From Neisseria sp. KEM232 (GTDB lineage Bacteria > Pseudomonadota > Gammaproteobacteria > Burkholderiales > Neisseriaceae), in the NCBI RefSeq assembly GCF_002237445.1, contig NZ_CP022527.1, positions 1,488,001 to 1,552,000 of the forward strand: a stretch of 64,000 nucleotides of DNA, read 5' to 3'. How positions within the stretch are numbered: the stretch's first letter is position 1; each line of letters begins with the position of its first letter. A model generated the notes under the pieces. The model was given only the letters and a program-made list of their open reading frames with translations. It was not told the origin of the DNA and searched no databases. Below, one piece after another: positions 25,009-32,614 of the stretch. A program made the translations under genes and the position numbers.

Positions 25009-25038
25009 TTGACACGGCAAATTCAGCCTTGCTATAAA
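25009..25038 (+). promoter_or_regulatory. Sigma70 promoter of the HU gene
   Basis: TTGACA at 25009-25014 and TATAAA at 25033-25038 are separated by 18 bases, a near-consensus promoter, about 85 bases upstream of the HU start. It would make HU expression independent of lon. Confidence 0.75.
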
Positions 25039-25121
25039 GGCGCGTCATATCCATCCGCATTCCGATGCCGTCCGGGTTTCGGAATTCTTCATTTTCTCAA
25101 AACGACAGAAAGGGACTTATC

Positions 25122-25391
25122 GTGAACAAGTCTGAATTGATCGAAGCAATGGCTCAAGAGGCCGACATTTCCAAGGGCGCCGCCGCCAAAGCTCTGGACG
25201 GTATGGTAAATGCCATTACCGAAGCCCTGAAAAAAGGCGACACCGTCACATTGGTCGGTTTCGGTTCTTTCTACGTCGGCGAACGCGCCGAGCGCCAAGG
25301 CCGCAATCCCAAAACCGGCGAGCCGCTCACCATCGCCGCTGCCAAAACTCCGAAATTCCGTGCCGGCAAATCCCTGAAAGACGCGCTGTAA
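25122..25391 (+). CDS. hup: DNA-binding protein HU
   Basis: A GTG start at 25122 behind GAAAGGGA gives an 89-residue HU-type protein: MNKSELIEAMAQEADISKGAAAKALDG (start shown in part), GFGSFYVGERAERQGRNPKTG with the DNA-intercalating Arg-Asn-Pro arm, and KFRAGKSLKDAL. It compacts DNA and assists replication and recombination. An upstream ATG at 25065 is in frame but lacks a ribosome site. Lies 191 bases after lon with its own strong promoter and a DUS-pair terminator after it. Confidence 0.96.
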   Translation: MNKSELIEAMAQEADISKGAAAKALDGMVNAITEALKKGDTVTLVGFGSFYVGERAERQGRNPKTGEPLTIAAAKTPKFRAGKSLKDAL

Positions 25392-25421
25392 ACCATAGGC
25401 AGGATGCCCGAATCCAGACAA

Positions 25422-25473
25422 GAGGCCGTCTGAAAAACCCGGTTCCCAAAAACCGGTTTTTCAGACGGCCTTC
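25422..25473. terminator. DUS inverted-repeat terminator after hup
   Basis: GAGGCCGTCTGAAAAACCC and its near complement GGTTTTTCAGACGGCCTTC form a long stem with the interior GGTTCCCAAAAACC also pairing in part. Confidence 0.8.
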
Positions 25474-25558
25474 TTTATGTCTGCCGTATTGGATCACATA
25501 AAACCCATGCCGCCCTGTCACAAAGGGCAGGGCGGTTTAACCCGTCGAAACCGCGCTT

Positions 25559-25801
25559 TCAGACGGCCTTTGCCGCCAGATGCGCGCGCAGCTTCGCTTC
25601 GTCCAAATGCCAGTGGCAGATTTCCGTTTCGCCGTCGAGCAGCACGGGCACAAGTTCGTTGTATTTCTTTTCCAACAGCGGATCGTCGTCGACATCGAAA
25701 ATTTCCAAGGCGAAGCCGTATTCTTCCTGCAAAGGCTTGAGCGCGTCGCGCATGGCGTGGCACAGGCTGCAGTATTCGCGGAACATCAGGGTCAGTTTCA
25801 T
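25559..25801 (-). CDS. Glutaredoxin-like (DUF836) thiol protein
   Basis: The 80-residue product has a thioredoxin fold: MKLTLMFREYCSLCHAMRDAL with a CSLC redox motif, LEIFDVDDDP, and VPVLLDGETEICHWHLDEAKL with the cis-Pro segment. This is the DUF836/glutaredoxin-2-like family; a general disulfide reductase role is likely but the substrate is unknown. The C-terminus (AAKAV-stop) and its TGA come from an uptake sequence. Confidence 0.88.
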   Translation of the reverse strand: MKLTLMFREYCSLCHAMRDALKPLQEEYGFALEIFDVDDDPLLEKKYNELVPVLLDGETEICHWHLDEAKLRAHLAAKAV

Positions 25802-25945
25802 GGCGGTTTCCTGTTTTAACTTTATTGAAGCTGTGCTTTCAGACGGCCGCGATTATACAGGCCGCCTGAAAGGCCGAATATGGCGGCACAGCGCGGGAAA
25901 ACCTATAATGCCGCCTTTTGCCAACCGCCCGACACGGGATATGCC

Positions 25946-27076
25946 ATGCTGAAAATCTCCACCCGCTTCCACGCCGGTTCGGTCATTGTCAACGACCTGT
26001 CCGACCCGCAAAACATCCGCCTCGCCCTGCGTCCCGACAACGCCGCCGCCTTCGCCCAATGGTTTTATTTCCGATTGCAGGGCGCGGCCTACCAAAACTG
26101 CGTCATGCATTTTGAAAACGCCGCCTCCGCCGCCTATCCCGAAGGCTGGCAGGACTATCAGGCGCGCGCCTCCTACGACAGGCAAAACTGGTTCTGCGTG
26201 CCGACAAACTACGAAAACGGCGTGCTCACCATCAACCACACCCCCCTGTCCAACAGCGTCTACTACGCCTATTTCGAACCCTATTCCGGCGAGCAGCACC
26301 TCAACCTGCTGGGCGATGCGCAGGGCAGCGGCCTGTGCCAGATTGACGATCTGGGCAGCACCGTCGAAGGGCGCGACATCAACCTGCTCACCATCGGCAA
26401 CCAGGTCGAAAGCGATTTGAAAATATGGATCACCGCCCGCCAGCACCCCGGTGAAACCATGGCTGAATGGTTTGTCGAAGGGCTGCTCGGCCGCCTGCTC
26501 GACCCGCAGGACCCCACCGCCCGCGCCCTGCTCGATCAGGCGACGTTTTACATCGTGCCCAATATGAATCCCGACGGCGCGGCACTGGGCAACCTGCGCA
26601 CCAACGCCGCCGGCGCCAACCTCAACCGCGAATGGGCCGACCCTTCGGCCGAGCGCAGCCCCGAAGTGTTTTACGTGCGCGAAAAAATGCTGGAAACCGG
26701 CGTCGACCTCTTTCTCGACATCCACGGCGACGAAAGCCTGCCCTATATCTTCGTTGCCGGTACGGAAGGCGTGCCGACGTATAACGCGCGCATCGCCGGA
26801 CTGGAAAACCGTTTCAAAGCCGCCTTCGCCGCCGCCAGCCCCGATTTCCAAGACGAGGAGGGCTATCCGAAAGCCGCGCCGGGCGAGGCTGATTTGAGTT
26901 GGGCGAACAACTGGGTCGGCAACCGCTTCCAATGCCTGTCGTACACGCTGGAAATGCCGTTCAAAGACAATGACAACCTGCCCGACGACGATTTCGGCTG
27001 GAACGGCCAACGCTCCCTGCGCCTGGGCGAGGCCGTACTCTCGGCGGTGCTGAACGTGCTGCCCGATTTGCGTTAA
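25946..27076 (+). CDS. M14 family cytosolic-type zinc carboxypeptidase
   Basis: From ATG 25946 (MLKISTRFHAGS) the product is 376 residues; an in-frame ATG at 25880 lies before the TATAAT-like box (25912) and is less likely. An N-terminal beta domain (to about 125) is followed by the M14 domain. Zinc ligands are ARQHPGETMAEW (His167, Glu170) and DIHGDE (His260). NLNREW supplies substrate Arg, and YTLEMPF holds catalytic Glu336. The layout matches the cytosolic carboxypeptidase (CCP)-like subfamily, which in bacteria probably trims peptides; the physiological substrate is unknown. Confidence 0.88.
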   Translation: MLKISTRFHAGSVIVNDLSDPQNIRLALRPDNAAAFAQWFYFRLQGAAYQNCVMHFENAASAAYPEGWQDYQARASYDRQNWFCVPTNYENGVLTINHTPLSNSVYYAYFEPYSGEQHLNLLGDAQGSGLCQIDDLGSTVEGRDINLLTIGNQVESDLKIWITARQHPGETMAEWFVEGLLGRLLDPQDPTARALLDQATFYIVPNMNPDGAALGNLRTNAAGANLNREWADPSAERSPEVFYVREKMLETGVDLFLDIHGDESLPYIFVAGTEGVPTYNARIAGLENRFKAAFAAASPDFQDEEGYPKAAPGEADLSWANNWVGNRFQCLSYTLEMPFKDNDNLPDDDFGWNGQRSLRLGEAVLSAVLNVLPDLR

Positions 27077-27135
27077 ACATCAAAAAACCGCACGCTAGGC
27101 CATCTGAAAGCCGTCGGTATACTTTCAGAAACGTC

Positions 27136-27154
27136 ATCCCCGCGAAGGCGGGAA
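27136..27154. repeat. dRS3-like inverted repeat
   Basis: ATCCCCGCGAAGGCGGGAA is a close variant of the Neisseria dRS3 repeat (ATTCCC-N8-GGGAAT). It sits just upstream of the DMT transporter gene. Confidence 0.65.
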
Positions 27155-27175
27155 CGGCCTTATTCAGGAAAAAAC

Positions 27176-28048
27176 ATGCACTATCTCATCATCAGCATCT
27201 GTTGCAGCGTCGCCGTGTCCGTCCTGCTGAAAATGGCGCGCAAACAGAAAATCGACATCGGCCAGGCCGTCGGCGTCAACTACATTGCCGCCGTCGGCCT
27301 CACCGTCTGGTTTTTGCAGCCCGACACCGCCAACTGGCGGCAATACCTGCCGACCTGGTGGCTGTTTGCCGCGCTGGGCGTGCTGCTGCCCTCGGTGTTC
27401 GTCGCCATGGGGCGGGCGGTGGACGCGGCGGGCATCGTCAAATCCGACGCGGCGCAGCGGCTGTCGCTGTTTCTGCCCGTGCTGGCGTCGTTTGCATTGT
27501 TCGGCGAAAAATTGGGCGAAGGGCGGCTGATCGGTTTGGTGCTGGCCTTTGCCGCGCTTGCCTGCCTGCTGTGGAAACAGGAAGGCGGCAAAAAGGGCGC
27601 GTCGTGGCAGGGCGCGGGGCTGCTGCTGGCCGTTTGGGCGGGCTACGGCGTGATCGATATTCTGTTCAAACAGCTTGCCAAAAGCGGCACGGCTTTTGCG
27701 GGCAACCTGTTGGTGGCCTTCGCGCTGGCAGGCGTGCTGATGTTCGGCTGGCTTTTCGCGCAACGCACCAAATGGACGGGCACGGGCATAGTCGGCGGCC
27801 TGCTGCTGGGCTGCCTGAATTTCGGCAACATTCTGTCCTATATCCGCGCCCATCAGGCACTGGCCGACAGCCCGACGCTGGTATTCGCGGGCATGAATAT
27901 CGGCGTTATCGTCTGCGGCACGCTGGCGGGCGCGCTGCTGTTCAAGGAAAAGATTTCCACCGTCAACGCGGCGGGCATCGCGCTGGCCGTCTGCGCCGTC
28001 GCCTGCCTGTTTTACTGGCCGCAGTTCTCGGCGCTGTTGGGCAGATAG
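27176..28048 (+). CDS. EamA/DMT-superfamily transporter
   Basis: The 290-residue protein is mostly hydrophobic, with about ten membrane spans in two EamA-like halves (VLAFAALACLLWKQEG ends the first; GTLAGALLFKEKISTVNAAGIALAV is the typical end of the second). DMT exporters move amino acids, sugars or other small metabolites; the sequence does not say which. The stop TAG runs into an uptake sequence, and a DUS-pair terminator follows at 28066-28100. Confidence 0.85.
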   Translation: MHYLIISICCSVAVSVLLKMARKQKIDIGQAVGVNYIAAVGLTVWFLQPDTANWRQYLPTWWLFAALGVLLPSVFVAMGRAVDAAGIVKSDAAQRLSLFLPVLASFALFGEKLGEGRLIGLVLAFAALACLLWKQEGGKKGASWQGAGLLLAVWAGYGVIDILFKQLAKSGTAFAGNLLVAFALAGVLMFGWLFAQRTKWTGTGIVGGLLLGCLNFGNILSYIRAHQALADSPTLVFAGMNIGVIVCGTLAGALLFKEKISTVNAAGIALAVCAVACLFYWPQFSALLGR

Positions 28049-28540
28049 GCCGTCTGAAACGCGTTAAGGCCGTCTGAAAAACACTTTTCAGACGGCCTCT
28101 GCCTTTGCAAAACCGTTTCCGTCCGACCCGTTTCAAAAAGACAGAAAGGCCGTCTGAAATGTGTCGAGGCCGTCTGAAAAATGTTTTTTCAGACGGCCTT
28201 CAAGTTTCCCCGCCGCACAACAGGCAGGCAAAAAAACGGTGTGGCGGTTTTGCCTGCCACACCCAAACACACACACATCAAGAGGAAAGGAAAGAAAAAT
28301 TTATCCGGCGGTTGAAACGGCGTTGTTCGTCGGATGGGCGCATTATAGGGACTTTCGCCGTGCGGGCTTTGACGCAGGTCAAGGTTAGTCGCGGCAAAGT
28401 GCAAATTCACGGCGCGCGGGCGTTTATTCCTACGGTATGCCGTTTTTGCGCGGCCGGTTTTCCGACTACATCCGATTACAAAAGAGCGCTTTCGCGGTAT
28501 GATGCGCGCCGACCGACAAAGGATAAGATAAGGAGAAACC
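28049..28540. other. 490-base gene-free spacer with candidate RNA structures and an FNR-like site
   Basis: No convincing ORF was seen. The left part holds a DUS-pair terminator (28066-28100) and more DUS copies to 28200. At 28223-28263 two perfect stems overlap and exclude each other, followed by a purine-rich run (28280-28302). TTGACGCAGGTCAA (28369-28382) is a palindrome like an FNR site. A TATGAT box near 28498 probably serves the SnoaL-like gene. Confidence 0.5.
28066..28100. terminator. DUS inverted-repeat terminator after the DMT transporter
   Basis: AAGGCCGTCTGAAAA and TTTTCAGACGGCCTC face each other around a five-base loop. Confidence 0.75.
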
Positions 28541-28972
28541 ATGAGCCAGATCGGCAACCATGCCTTCATGTGCAGATTCGCGGAGCTGCTGAACACCGCC
28601 TCGCCCAAGCTTGCCTGCGATCTGATTGCGCCCGATGCCGCCTTCGATTCCGTTATCACCGGCAAATCGCATATCGGCGCGGAAGGCTATCTGGAAATCC
28701 TCGCCGCGTTGAAAACCGGTTTTCCCGACGCGTATTGGGATTTGCAGGAAGTGGTGGGCGAGGGCAACGTGTTTGCCGCCCGCTTCAATATATCCGGCAC
28801 GCATTCGGGCGTTTTTCAGGGCATAGCCCCCACGGGCAGGGAAGTGCGCATCTGCGCCACCAATATCTACCGCCTCAAACACGGAAAGCTGGTGCGCGAG
28901 TTCGACCAGTTCGACAACCTGTCGCTGATGTGGCAGATGGGCGTTTACCCGCCGATGCCCGGCGCGCGTTAG
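28541..28972 (+). CDS. SnoaL-like (NTF2-fold) ester-cyclase family protein
   Basis: The 143-residue product starts after a clear AAGGAGA site. It shows the SnoaL/ester-cyclase pattern: a helical start, FPDAYWDLQEVVGEGNVFAARF, GTHSGVFQGIAPTGREV and IYRLKHGKLVREFDQFDNLSLMWQMG. Proteins of this fold range from polyketide cyclases to lone stress-related proteins; no biosynthetic genes are nearby, so the substrate is unknown. It is preceded by the long spacer with the FNR-like palindrome. Confidence 0.85.
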   Translation: MSQIGNHAFMCRFAELLNTASPKLACDLIAPDAAFDSVITGKSHIGAEGYLEILAALKTGFPDAYWDLQEVVGEGNVFAARFNISGTHSGVFQGIAPTGREVRICATNIYRLKHGKLVREFDQFDNLSLMWQMGVYPPMPGAR

Positions 28973-29127
28973 GCCGGCGCCGGCGCAAGAGGCCGTCTGA
29001 AACCTGCCGCAGGGCTCCGGCTCTGTCGGTCTTCGTTTTCAGACGGCCTTTTGTTTGTGGAGGCCGTCTGAAAATTTTTACGGTAGAATACGCCGCTTCG
29101 CGCAACCGTCCGAAAGGAGTTTTCCGA

Positions 29128-30210
29128 ATGAATGCCGAACAGGAAAAACAGCTTTTGCCGCACCGCAACGCCATCGACGAAATCGACGACGCCGTGCTGG
29201 AACTGTTAAACCAACGCGCCGTCCACGCCCGCGCCATCGGCGAACTCAAAGGCACGGGCGTGGTATACCGCCCCGAGCGCGAAGCGCAGGTGCTGCGGCG
29301 GATCAAAGAATTGAACCGGGGGCCGCTGTCCGACGAAGGCGTGGCGCGGCTCTTTCGCGAAGTGATGAGCGAATGCCTCGCCGTCGAACGCCCGCTTACC
29401 GTCGCCTACCTCGGCCCGGAAGGCACCTTCACCCAGCAGGCCGCCGTCAAACACTTCGGCCACGCCGCCAACACCGTCGGCTGCGCTTCCGTCGACGAAT
29501 GTATGCGCCAGGCCGAAGCCGACCAGGCTGACTACGCCGTCGTGCCGGTGGAAAACTCCACCGAAGGCTCGGTCGGCCGCACCCTCGATCTGCTCGTTTC
29601 CTCGCCGCTCAAAGCCTGCGGCGAAGTCGTTTTGCGCATCCACCACCAGCTGCTGCGCAAACGCGAAGGCTGGGAGGGCGCCGACACCGTCTACGCCCAC
29701 GCGCAGGCGCTGGCGCAGTGCCACGACTGGCTGAACAAACACCTGCCGCCGCACATCCGCCGCGTCGCCGTGTCGAGCAACGCCGAAGCCGCCCGCATGG
29801 CGGCGGAAGACGGCGGCTCGCTGGCCATCGCCGGCGCCGCTGCCGCCGAACGCTACGGCCTCGTCGCCCTCGCCCGCAACATCGAAGACGAACCCGACAA
29901 CACCACCCGCTTTCTTGTCCTCGGCAAACAGTCCACCTTCCCCAGCGGGCAGGACAAAACCTCGCTGCTCTTTTCCACGCCCAACCGCGCCGGTTCGGCC
30001 GCCGCCCTGCTTGCGCCGTTCAGCGAAGCGGGCATTTCCATGAGCAAATTCGAAAGCCGCCCGAGCAAAACCGGCCTGTGGGAATACGTTTTCTTCATCG
30101 ACATCGAAGGCCACCGCGACGACGAACGCGTCCGCGCCGTGCTCGAACGCTTCGCCGAACGCAATGTTTTCGTCAAAATCATCGGCTCGTATCCCGTGGC
30201 CGTGCTATAG
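29128..30210 (+). CDS. pheA: Bifunctional chorismate mutase / prephenate dehydratase (P-protein)
   Basis: ATG 29128 follows AAAGGAG, with TAGAAT at about 29083; the long upstream open frame is not coding. The 360-residue protein has an AroQ chorismate mutase domain (residues 1-90, DEIDDAVLELLNQRAVHARAIGELK), a prephenate dehydratase domain (AYLGPEGTFTQQAA, PVENSTEGSVGRTLDLL, NTTRFLVLG) and a C-terminal ACT domain (TSLLFSTPNRAGSAAALLAPF) with the ESRP phenylalanine-binding motif. It makes phenylpyruvate and is probably inhibited by Phe. Confidence 0.96.
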   Translation: MNAEQEKQLLPHRNAIDEIDDAVLELLNQRAVHARAIGELKGTGVVYRPEREAQVLRRIKELNRGPLSDEGVARLFREVMSECLAVERPLTVAYLGPEGTFTQQAAVKHFGHAANTVGCASVDECMRQAEADQADYAVVPVENSTEGSVGRTLDLLVSSPLKACGEVVLRIHHQLLRKREGWEGADTVYAHAQALAQCHDWLNKHLPPHIRRVAVSSNAEAARMAAEDGGSLAIAGAAAAERYGLVALARNIEDEPDNTTRFLVLGKQSTFPSGQDKTSLLFSTPNRAGSAAALLAPFSEAGISMSKFESRPSKTGLWEYVFFIDIEGHRDDERVRAVLERFAERNVFVKIIGSYPVAVL

Positions 30211-30258
30211 GGGCTGTTGGCATCCCAACCTTTCAGACGGCCTAAACCCGACAACACC

Positions 30259-30906
30259 ATGAACCCAATGAACAACATTACCGTCTACTGCGGCTCGAAC
30301 TACGGACAAATCTCCGACTACTTCCGCTCTGCCCGCGAGCTGGGCGCGCTGATTGCCCGCCGCGGCTCGCGCCTCGTTTACGGCGGCGGCCGCATCGGCC
30401 TGATGGGTGCGGTGGCTGATGCCGTGCTGGCAAACGGCGGTGCAGCCGTCGGTGTTATTCCCACCTTTCTGATAGAAAAAGAAATGGCGCACCGCGGCCT
30501 GACCGAACTCATCGAAACGCCCGATATGCCGACTCGCAAAAACAAAATGATCGAATTGGCCGACGCCTTTGTCGCACTCTCCGGCGGCATCGGCACATTT
30601 GAAGAACTGTTTGAAGTCCTCTCCCTCGCCCAACTGCGTCAGCACCAAAAACCCGTCGGCCTCGTCAACACCGCCGGTTTCTACGACCCGCTGCTGACCC
30701 TGCTCGAACGCGCCGCAGAACAAGGCTTTATGCCGCAGGCCAACCTCGGCCTGCTGTGCGTCGCCGACACCCCCGCCGCGCTGCTCGAACAAATGGCCGC
30801 GTGGCAGCCGCAGGCGGCGCAAAACGTCCGCAAATGGATAGAGCCCGACTGGCTGGCGCACGAAATGCCGTCTGAAAACCCCGCCGCAGGAGCGGCGCAG
30901 CCGTGA
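30259..30906 (+). CDS. LOG family protein (TIGR00730 type)
   Basis: The product (about 215 residues from ATG 30259; ATG 30268 and 30217 are alternatives and none has a good ribosome site) has a Rossmann fold with YCGSNYG, LVYGGGRIGLMGAVAD, MPTRKNKMIELADAFVALSGGIGTFEE. The last motif is the LOG phosphoribohydrolase signature (PGGxGTxxE), here with Ser for Pro. Such proteins cleave nucleoside monophosphates to base and ribose-5-P; cytokinin naming is from plants. An uptake sequence encodes PSEN near the C-terminus. It overlaps the next gene by four bases. Confidence 0.88.
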   Translation: MNPMNNITVYCGSNYGQISDYFRSARELGALIARRGSRLVYGGGRIGLMGAVADAVLANGGAAVGVIPTFLIEKEMAHRGLTELIETPDMPTRKNKMIELADAFVALSGGIGTFEELFEVLSLAQLRQHQKPVGLVNTAGFYDPLLTLLERAAEQGFMPQANLGLLCVADTPAALLEQMAAWQPQAAQNVRKWIEPDWLAHEMPSENPAAGAAQP

Positions 30907-31697
30907 ACGTCCCCGCCTCCTGCGCCATCCTCGGCCTCGGCTACCTCGGCCGCCCGCTGGCCGAAACCCTCTGGCAGCACGGCAGCCGCGTCTTCGCATG
31001 GAAAAAAACCGTCACCTCCGACGACATCAACCTGCCGATAGACCTGGCAAGCGGCGATATCGCCGACTTCTTGGCAAACGGCTTTCAGACGGCCTTTGCC
31101 CGCTGGCAGGACGCGCAAACCTGGGTCTGCCTGCTGCCGCCGTCGGCCTGCGCGCACGCGGGCGAAAACGCCTATGCCGACACCGTCCGCGCCTGGGCGC
31201 AGACCGCCGCGCAATACGGCGCGCAGCACCTGATATTCGCTTCCAGCATCGGCGTTTACGACGGCCACACCGGCAAGGTCGACGAAAACACCGCCCTCGT
31301 CAGCCGCCGCGGCCGCCTGCTTGCCCAAGCCGAAGAAGCCGTTTTGTCCGCCGCCGTGCCGCACCGCGACATCCTGCGCCTCGGCGGCCTTTATTGCGCC
31401 GAACGCCACCCGCTCGCCGCCGTCCTTGCCCGACGAAAAACCGTCGCCGCCGCCGAGCCCGCCAATATGCTGCACCGCAGCCGCGCCGTCGCCGCCCTGT
31501 TTCAGACGGCCTGCACCCCGAACGGCCGCCGTCTGCGCAATGCCGTCGAATACCCGCAGCCCGACAAACGGCAGTTTTACACCGCCGAGGCCGCCAAACT
31601 CGGCCTGAACCCGCCGCCCTTCGCCGCGGGCGGCGCAGGCAAAACCGTGCACACCCTGTACGGCGATTTCGCCGCCATCCTGAATGTGAACGGATAA
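30903..31697 (+). CDS. YeeZ-like NAD(P)-dependent reductase/epimerase
   Basis: A GTG start at 30903 overlaps the stop of the LOG gene (GTGA), so the two are translationally coupled. The 264-residue protein opens with an NAD(P)-binding CAILGLGYLGRPLAE motif and resembles short SDR-like YeeZ proteins; HLIFASSIGVYDGHTG carries the SSxGVYG-type segment. The substrate is unknown. Two in-frame inverted uptake sequences encode FQTA (GFQTAFARW and LFQTACTPN), an example of DUS tolerated in coding sequence. Confidence 0.82.
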   Translation: MNVPASCAILGLGYLGRPLAETLWQHGSRVFAWKKTVTSDDINLPIDLASGDIADFLANGFQTAFARWQDAQTWVCLLPPSACAHAGENAYADTVRAWAQTAAQYGAQHLIFASSIGVYDGHTGKVDENTALVSRRGRLLAQAEEAVLSAAVPHRDILRLGGLYCAERHPLAAVLARRKTVAAAEPANMLHRSRAVAALFQTACTPNGRRLRNAVEYPQPDKRQFYTAEAAKLGLNPPPFAAGGAGKTVHTLYGDFAAILNVNG

Positions 31698-31698
31698 A

Positions 31699-31740
31699 GA
31701 GGCCGTCTGAAATGCCGCCAGCCCCTTTTCAGACGGCCTC
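31699..31740. terminator. DUS inverted-repeat terminator after the YeeZ-like gene
   Basis: GAGGCCGTCTGAAATG and TTTTCAGACGGCCTC form a stem three bases after the TAA stop. Confidence 0.7.
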
Positions 31741-31843
31741 CGACAAACATTCCCGCCTGCCGTTCCCCGCAGCAAACGGCAGACGGCATAACAACCGATA
31801 AAAACAAGCCGCCTGTATTTTCAGACGGCCTTTGAAAGCAACC

Positions 31844-32374
31844 ATGCCCCTGATTTCCCTTACCAACCGCATCATCCGCCAGAATCCCGCCGTGCGGGAC
31901 ACGCTGGCCGGTTACAACGGCCTGGTTTTCGCCGTGCGCGCCGGCAGCCTGCAACTGCGCGGCCGCTTCACCGCCGACGGCCGGCTGGAAGCGTGCGGCC
32001 GCCCCGCCGATGCCGTTCTGGTTTTGCGCCCAAGCCTGATAGACGCCGTTTTCGCCGGACGCCGCCCCGGTTTCGGCGACATCGCCGTCGAAGGCGATTT
32101 GCCGCTGGGTTTCAAGCTCCTTGCCGCCTTTTCCGGCCTGCGCCTGTCTGCCGCCGACCTGCGGCAGATACTGGCCGAAGCCGCCGCCTCGCCGTCCGCC
32201 GAACGCGCCGCTGCCGCCGTGAAACAGGCCGCCGGGCGTTTCGCCGCGCCGTGCCAGACGGCCGCTGTTTCCCGCACCGAGCTCGACGAAGCGGTGGCCG
32301 AAATCGCCCGCCTGCGCCGCGAGCTCGAATGTGTGCAGGCGCGTTTGCGCGGCTGGGAAGACAAGGGGAGATAG
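31844..32374 (+). CDS. ubiJ: UbiJ-like SCP2-domain protein
   Basis: From ATG 31844 the product is 176 residues; a TTG four codons upstream is possible. It begins LISLTNRIIRQNPAVRDTLAGYNG and continues with an SCP2 sterol-carrier-like domain (FAVRAGSLQLRGRFTADGRLE, ILRPSLIDAVFAG-like VLRPSLIDAVFAGRRP, IAVEGDLPLGFKLLA). A C-terminal coiled coil (VSRTELDEAVAEIARLRRELE) matches UbiJ, which binds lipid intermediates in the ubiquinone complex. The usual neighbours ubiE and ubiB are not in the window, so the call rests on domain layout. Confidence 0.72.
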   Translation: MPLISLTNRIIRQNPAVRDTLAGYNGLVFAVRAGSLQLRGRFTADGRLEACGRPADAVLVLRPSLIDAVFAGRRPGFGDIAVEGDLPLGFKLLAAFSGLRLSAADLRQILAEAAASPSAERAAAAVKQAAGRFAAPCQTAAVSRTELDEAVAEIARLRRELECVQARLRGWEDKGR

Positions 32375-32394
32375 AGGCCGTCTGAAAGAAACCC

Positions 32395-32438
32395 AAAGGC
32401 CGTCTGAAAAGCAAAGCTGCTTTTTCAGACGGCCTTTT
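32395..32438. terminator. DUS inverted-repeat terminator after the UbiJ-like gene
   Basis: AAAGGCCGTCTGAAAAGCA and TGCTTTTTCAGACGGCCTTTTT form a long stem with a T-run, after a first lone DUS at 32375. Confidence 0.75.
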
Positions 32439-32561
32439 TGTGTGCGATTGCAGTCTGAGACTTTGGCAAGCATCCGCAAACGGCGTTATGCCCACGCGGG
32501 CGGGAATCTTTTTAGAACTGCGGCGATATAGGGGTTGGTCAAAATCTGCCGATCAGAAAAG

Positions 32562-32581
32562 ATCCCCACCTGCGCGGGGAT
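32562..32581. repeat. dRS3-like inverted repeat
   Basis: ATCCCCACCTGCGCGGGGAT is an inverted repeat of the ATYCCC-N8-GGGRAT type. A partial copy (ACGCGGGCGGGAATC) lies at about 32492-32506. Confidence 0.6.
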
Positions 32582-32614
32582 GACGGAGTTGTTTGTTTTC
32601 CGTCCTTCTGTTTT

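Noticed and set aside
28105..29127. Plus-strand open frame continuous with pheA
   Set aside because: It overlaps the SnoaL-like gene in another frame and passes through DUS copies; pheA has its own ribosome site and ATG at 29128.
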